Part shown: positions 62,992-64,000 of the stretch, piece by piece | How positions within the stretch are numbered: position 1 is the stretch's first letter | Layout of the letters: every line of letters begins with the position of its first letter | Assembly (NCBI RefSeq): GCF_003614435.1 | Contig: NZ_CP025547.1 | Location: forward strand, 186,001-250,000 | DNA: 64,000 nucleotides | Direction of reading: 5' to 3' | DNA from: Mycobacterium paragordonae | GTDB lineage: Bacteria; Actinomycetota; Actinomycetes; Mycobacteriales; Mycobacteriaceae | The notes under the pieces: model-generated | Told to the model about the DNA's origin: nothing | What the model saw: only the letters and a program-made list of their open reading frames with translations | Database searches by the model: none | Translations under genes and position numbers: made by a program

Positions 62992-63417
62992 TCAGCGACG
63001 AATCAGGCAGAGCCGCGTCAAGAGATCTCGACCGGTGAGGGCGGGCGGTGCTGCATTCGGTGGGCTCCGCCCCGACGTCGTGGCGTCACCGGACACTCCG
63101 GCGACAATCGCGACCATTGCTGCGGCCACGCCGGTTTCCATCAAAATGGTTGGGGTTCGCGGCAACACCGCGGACGCCGAGACGTCATGACAAGCGGTCA
63201 AAGCTCCGTTGACAAGATGGGGGTGATCGACATTGATCGCGAATTCCGCGCCCACGCTGGATAACAACGCATGGGAGTGGTGGGGGTGGCCGGTCTCCGA
63301 ATGCAGCAGTGCCGAGTGCCCCAGCAGCAGAAGCAAGAACGCGGCTGTGGCGACCGCGGTCATCGAGCGCCGTGTCAGCAGCGAGGTGCGTGGAGACGGA
63401 GCCGTCCGTTCTCGCAC
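62992..63417 (-). CDS. lpqS: LpqS-like secreted protein, RicR-regulated
   Basis: About 141 residues. The frame contains a hydrophobic signal segment (AVATAAFLLLLLGHSALLHS), a His-rich stretch (GHPHHSHALLSSVGAEFAIN) and the C-terminal ALTGRDLLTRLCLIRR that also ends M. tuberculosis LpqS (Rv0847). The start is unclear: GTG 63417 (used), ATG 63426 inside the operator, or ATG 63363. No lipobox Cys is obvious. lpqS and cysK2 are copper-induced via RicR in M. tuberculosis; the operator at 63426 agrees. Confidence 0.8.
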   Translation of the reverse strand: MRERTAPSPRTSLLTRRSMTAVATAAFLLLLLGHSALLHSETGHPHHSHALLSSVGAEFAINVDHPHLVNGALTACHDVSASAVLPRTPTILMETGVAAAMVAIVAGVSGDATTSGRSPPNAAPPALTGRDLLTRLCLIRR

Positions 63418-63425
63418 AAACCTCA

Positions 63426-63440
63426 TACCCCTAGAGGGTA
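63426..63440 (-). promoter_or_regulatory. RicR operator of lpqS-cysK2
   Basis: TACCC-CTAGA-GGGTA on the plus strand (same palindrome class), directly before lpqS on the minus strand. It completes the set of copper operators in the window. Confidence 0.78.
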
Positions 63441-63593
63441 GGCGTCGGATGTTGTTCCAGCAACCGGGCGCGACATCGTTTCGCCGATTCATCGGGCGTT
63501 GGACCCAGGTCTGCGTGAAGCGCCGCCGATGAACGGCGCCCCAGGCCTACGCAACCGTGGTTTCTGGCGGCCCTTCGTGGTGGCCTCCTCTCC

Positions 63594-64000
63594 CTAAACC
63601 AGGTTTGACCACCGAGGCACCATTGGTGGGCGCTCCAGGAACCGGGGATCGGGGACAATCCCGGCTGCGCCGCGCTCTCCTGCCGCCGCCAACGGGAGTC
63701 CACCTAACATGCTGCTCGGCACACCGGAGTTGGCGGCCGGAGCGGCGCCGAGGTTGGTGCCAGTCAGCGCAGCAGCCGCCTTGGCCGGCACAGAAGCTGT
63801 CCAACTCTGCGGTGCCGACAACGACCCGACCAATCCGGCTTGCCCCATACCCGCCGATACCGTGCCGGCACCGCCGAAGCCTGCCAGACCGGCCAACCCG
63901 GATCCGAGTGGCCCGGTGGCCAACCCTTCGGCAACGGCTGGTGCGAGTGCGCTGGTGGCCGCCGGCAGCAGACCCTTGAGCTTCTCCCCGGTCGACAGGC
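63594..64000 (-). CDS. PPE family protein, C-terminal part (N-terminus outside window)
   Basis: About 135 codons of a minus-strand frame entering from the right edge. GLVGSLSAPQSWTASVPAKA resembles the SVP region of PPE-SVP proteins (GxxSVPxxW type), followed by MLGGLPLAAAGERGAAGIVP and the end PRFLERPPMVPRWSNLV. Alanine- and glycine-rich composition agrees. The PPE domain itself is not in the window. Confidence 0.7.
   Translation of the reverse strand, partial: LSTGEKLKGLLPAATSALAPAVAEGLATGPLGSGLAGLAGFGGAGTVSAGMGQAGLVGSLSAPQSWTASVPAKAAAALTGTNLGAAPAANSGVPSSMLGGLPLAAAGERGAAGIVPDPRFLERPPMVPRWSNLV

Noticed and set aside
1..64000. CRISPR array, tRNA or rRNA genes
   Set aside because: No regularly spaced direct repeats and no tRNA T-arm/anticodon patterns were noticed by eye; a tRNAscan or CRISPR finder run would settle this.

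Overview
The window comes from a GC-rich actinobacterium, almost certainly a (slow-growing) Mycobacterium. The evidence is PE/PPE gene pieces (a PE5/PPE4-like pair and a PPE C-terminus at the right edge), a PGRS-like glycine-rich remnant, an lpqS-cysK2 pair, an L,D-transpeptidase lipoprotein, a DUF732 secreted protein and mycobacterial-style VapBC pairs. No rRNA, tRNA or CRISPR array was seen.

Positions 1-16.3 kb look like intact chromosome. An 11-gene leftward operon (10375 to 1, several stop/start overlaps) encodes acyl-CoA catabolism: acyl-CoA dehydrogenase, two short-chain dehydrogenases, thiolase, CoA-transferase, HMG-CoA-lyase-like enzyme, three crotonase-fold proteins, a CrtC-like protein and an APH-fold phosphotransferase. 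A second acyl-CoA dehydrogenase, a FadR-type GntR regulator, gpsA and a NorE/NorF-like membrane cluster follow. Three copies of a FadR-like palindrome (core GGTCTGACC) sit upstream of the operon, in the regulator/dehydrogenase divergent promoter and upstream of a membrane gene, so the regulator probably controls all of them.

From 16.4 to about 57 kb the DNA is an accessory mosaic: two identical-length IS copies in inverted orientation (25.1 and 54.0 kb), IS1182, IS256, IS110, IS3 and IS21 elements or fragments, broken integrases, many pseudogenes, toxin-antitoxin modules (Fic/antitoxin, two VapBC) and a 33-40 kb stretch with a PIN-like protein, a gene split by IS1182, a zinc-ribbon/nuclease fusion and a HEPN-like protein, which resembles a defence region.

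The most striking theme is copper. Between 21.5 and 63.4 kb there are ten exact matches and a few near matches to TACCC-N5-GGGTA, the operator of the mycobacterial copper repressor RicR/CsoR. They precede two CsoR-family genes, a 39-residue Cys-rich metallothionein-like ORF not represented among longer ORFs, a Csp-type four-helix copper-storage protein, an HMA copper chaperone, lpqS-cysK2, a DUF732 protein and, twice, the same two-gene cassette (small membrane protein with an SCPMM motif plus a secreted DUF4189 protein). The -10 hexamer usually begins in the last two bases of the operator. The system looks like a scattered copper-buffering regulon (storage, chelation, periplasmic factors), while only a decayed trace of a metal-pumping P-type ATPase is present in the window.

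The right end (49-64 kb outside the IS elements) carries Ldt, DUF4189, DUF1275, cysK2, lpqS and a PPE gene running off the edge.
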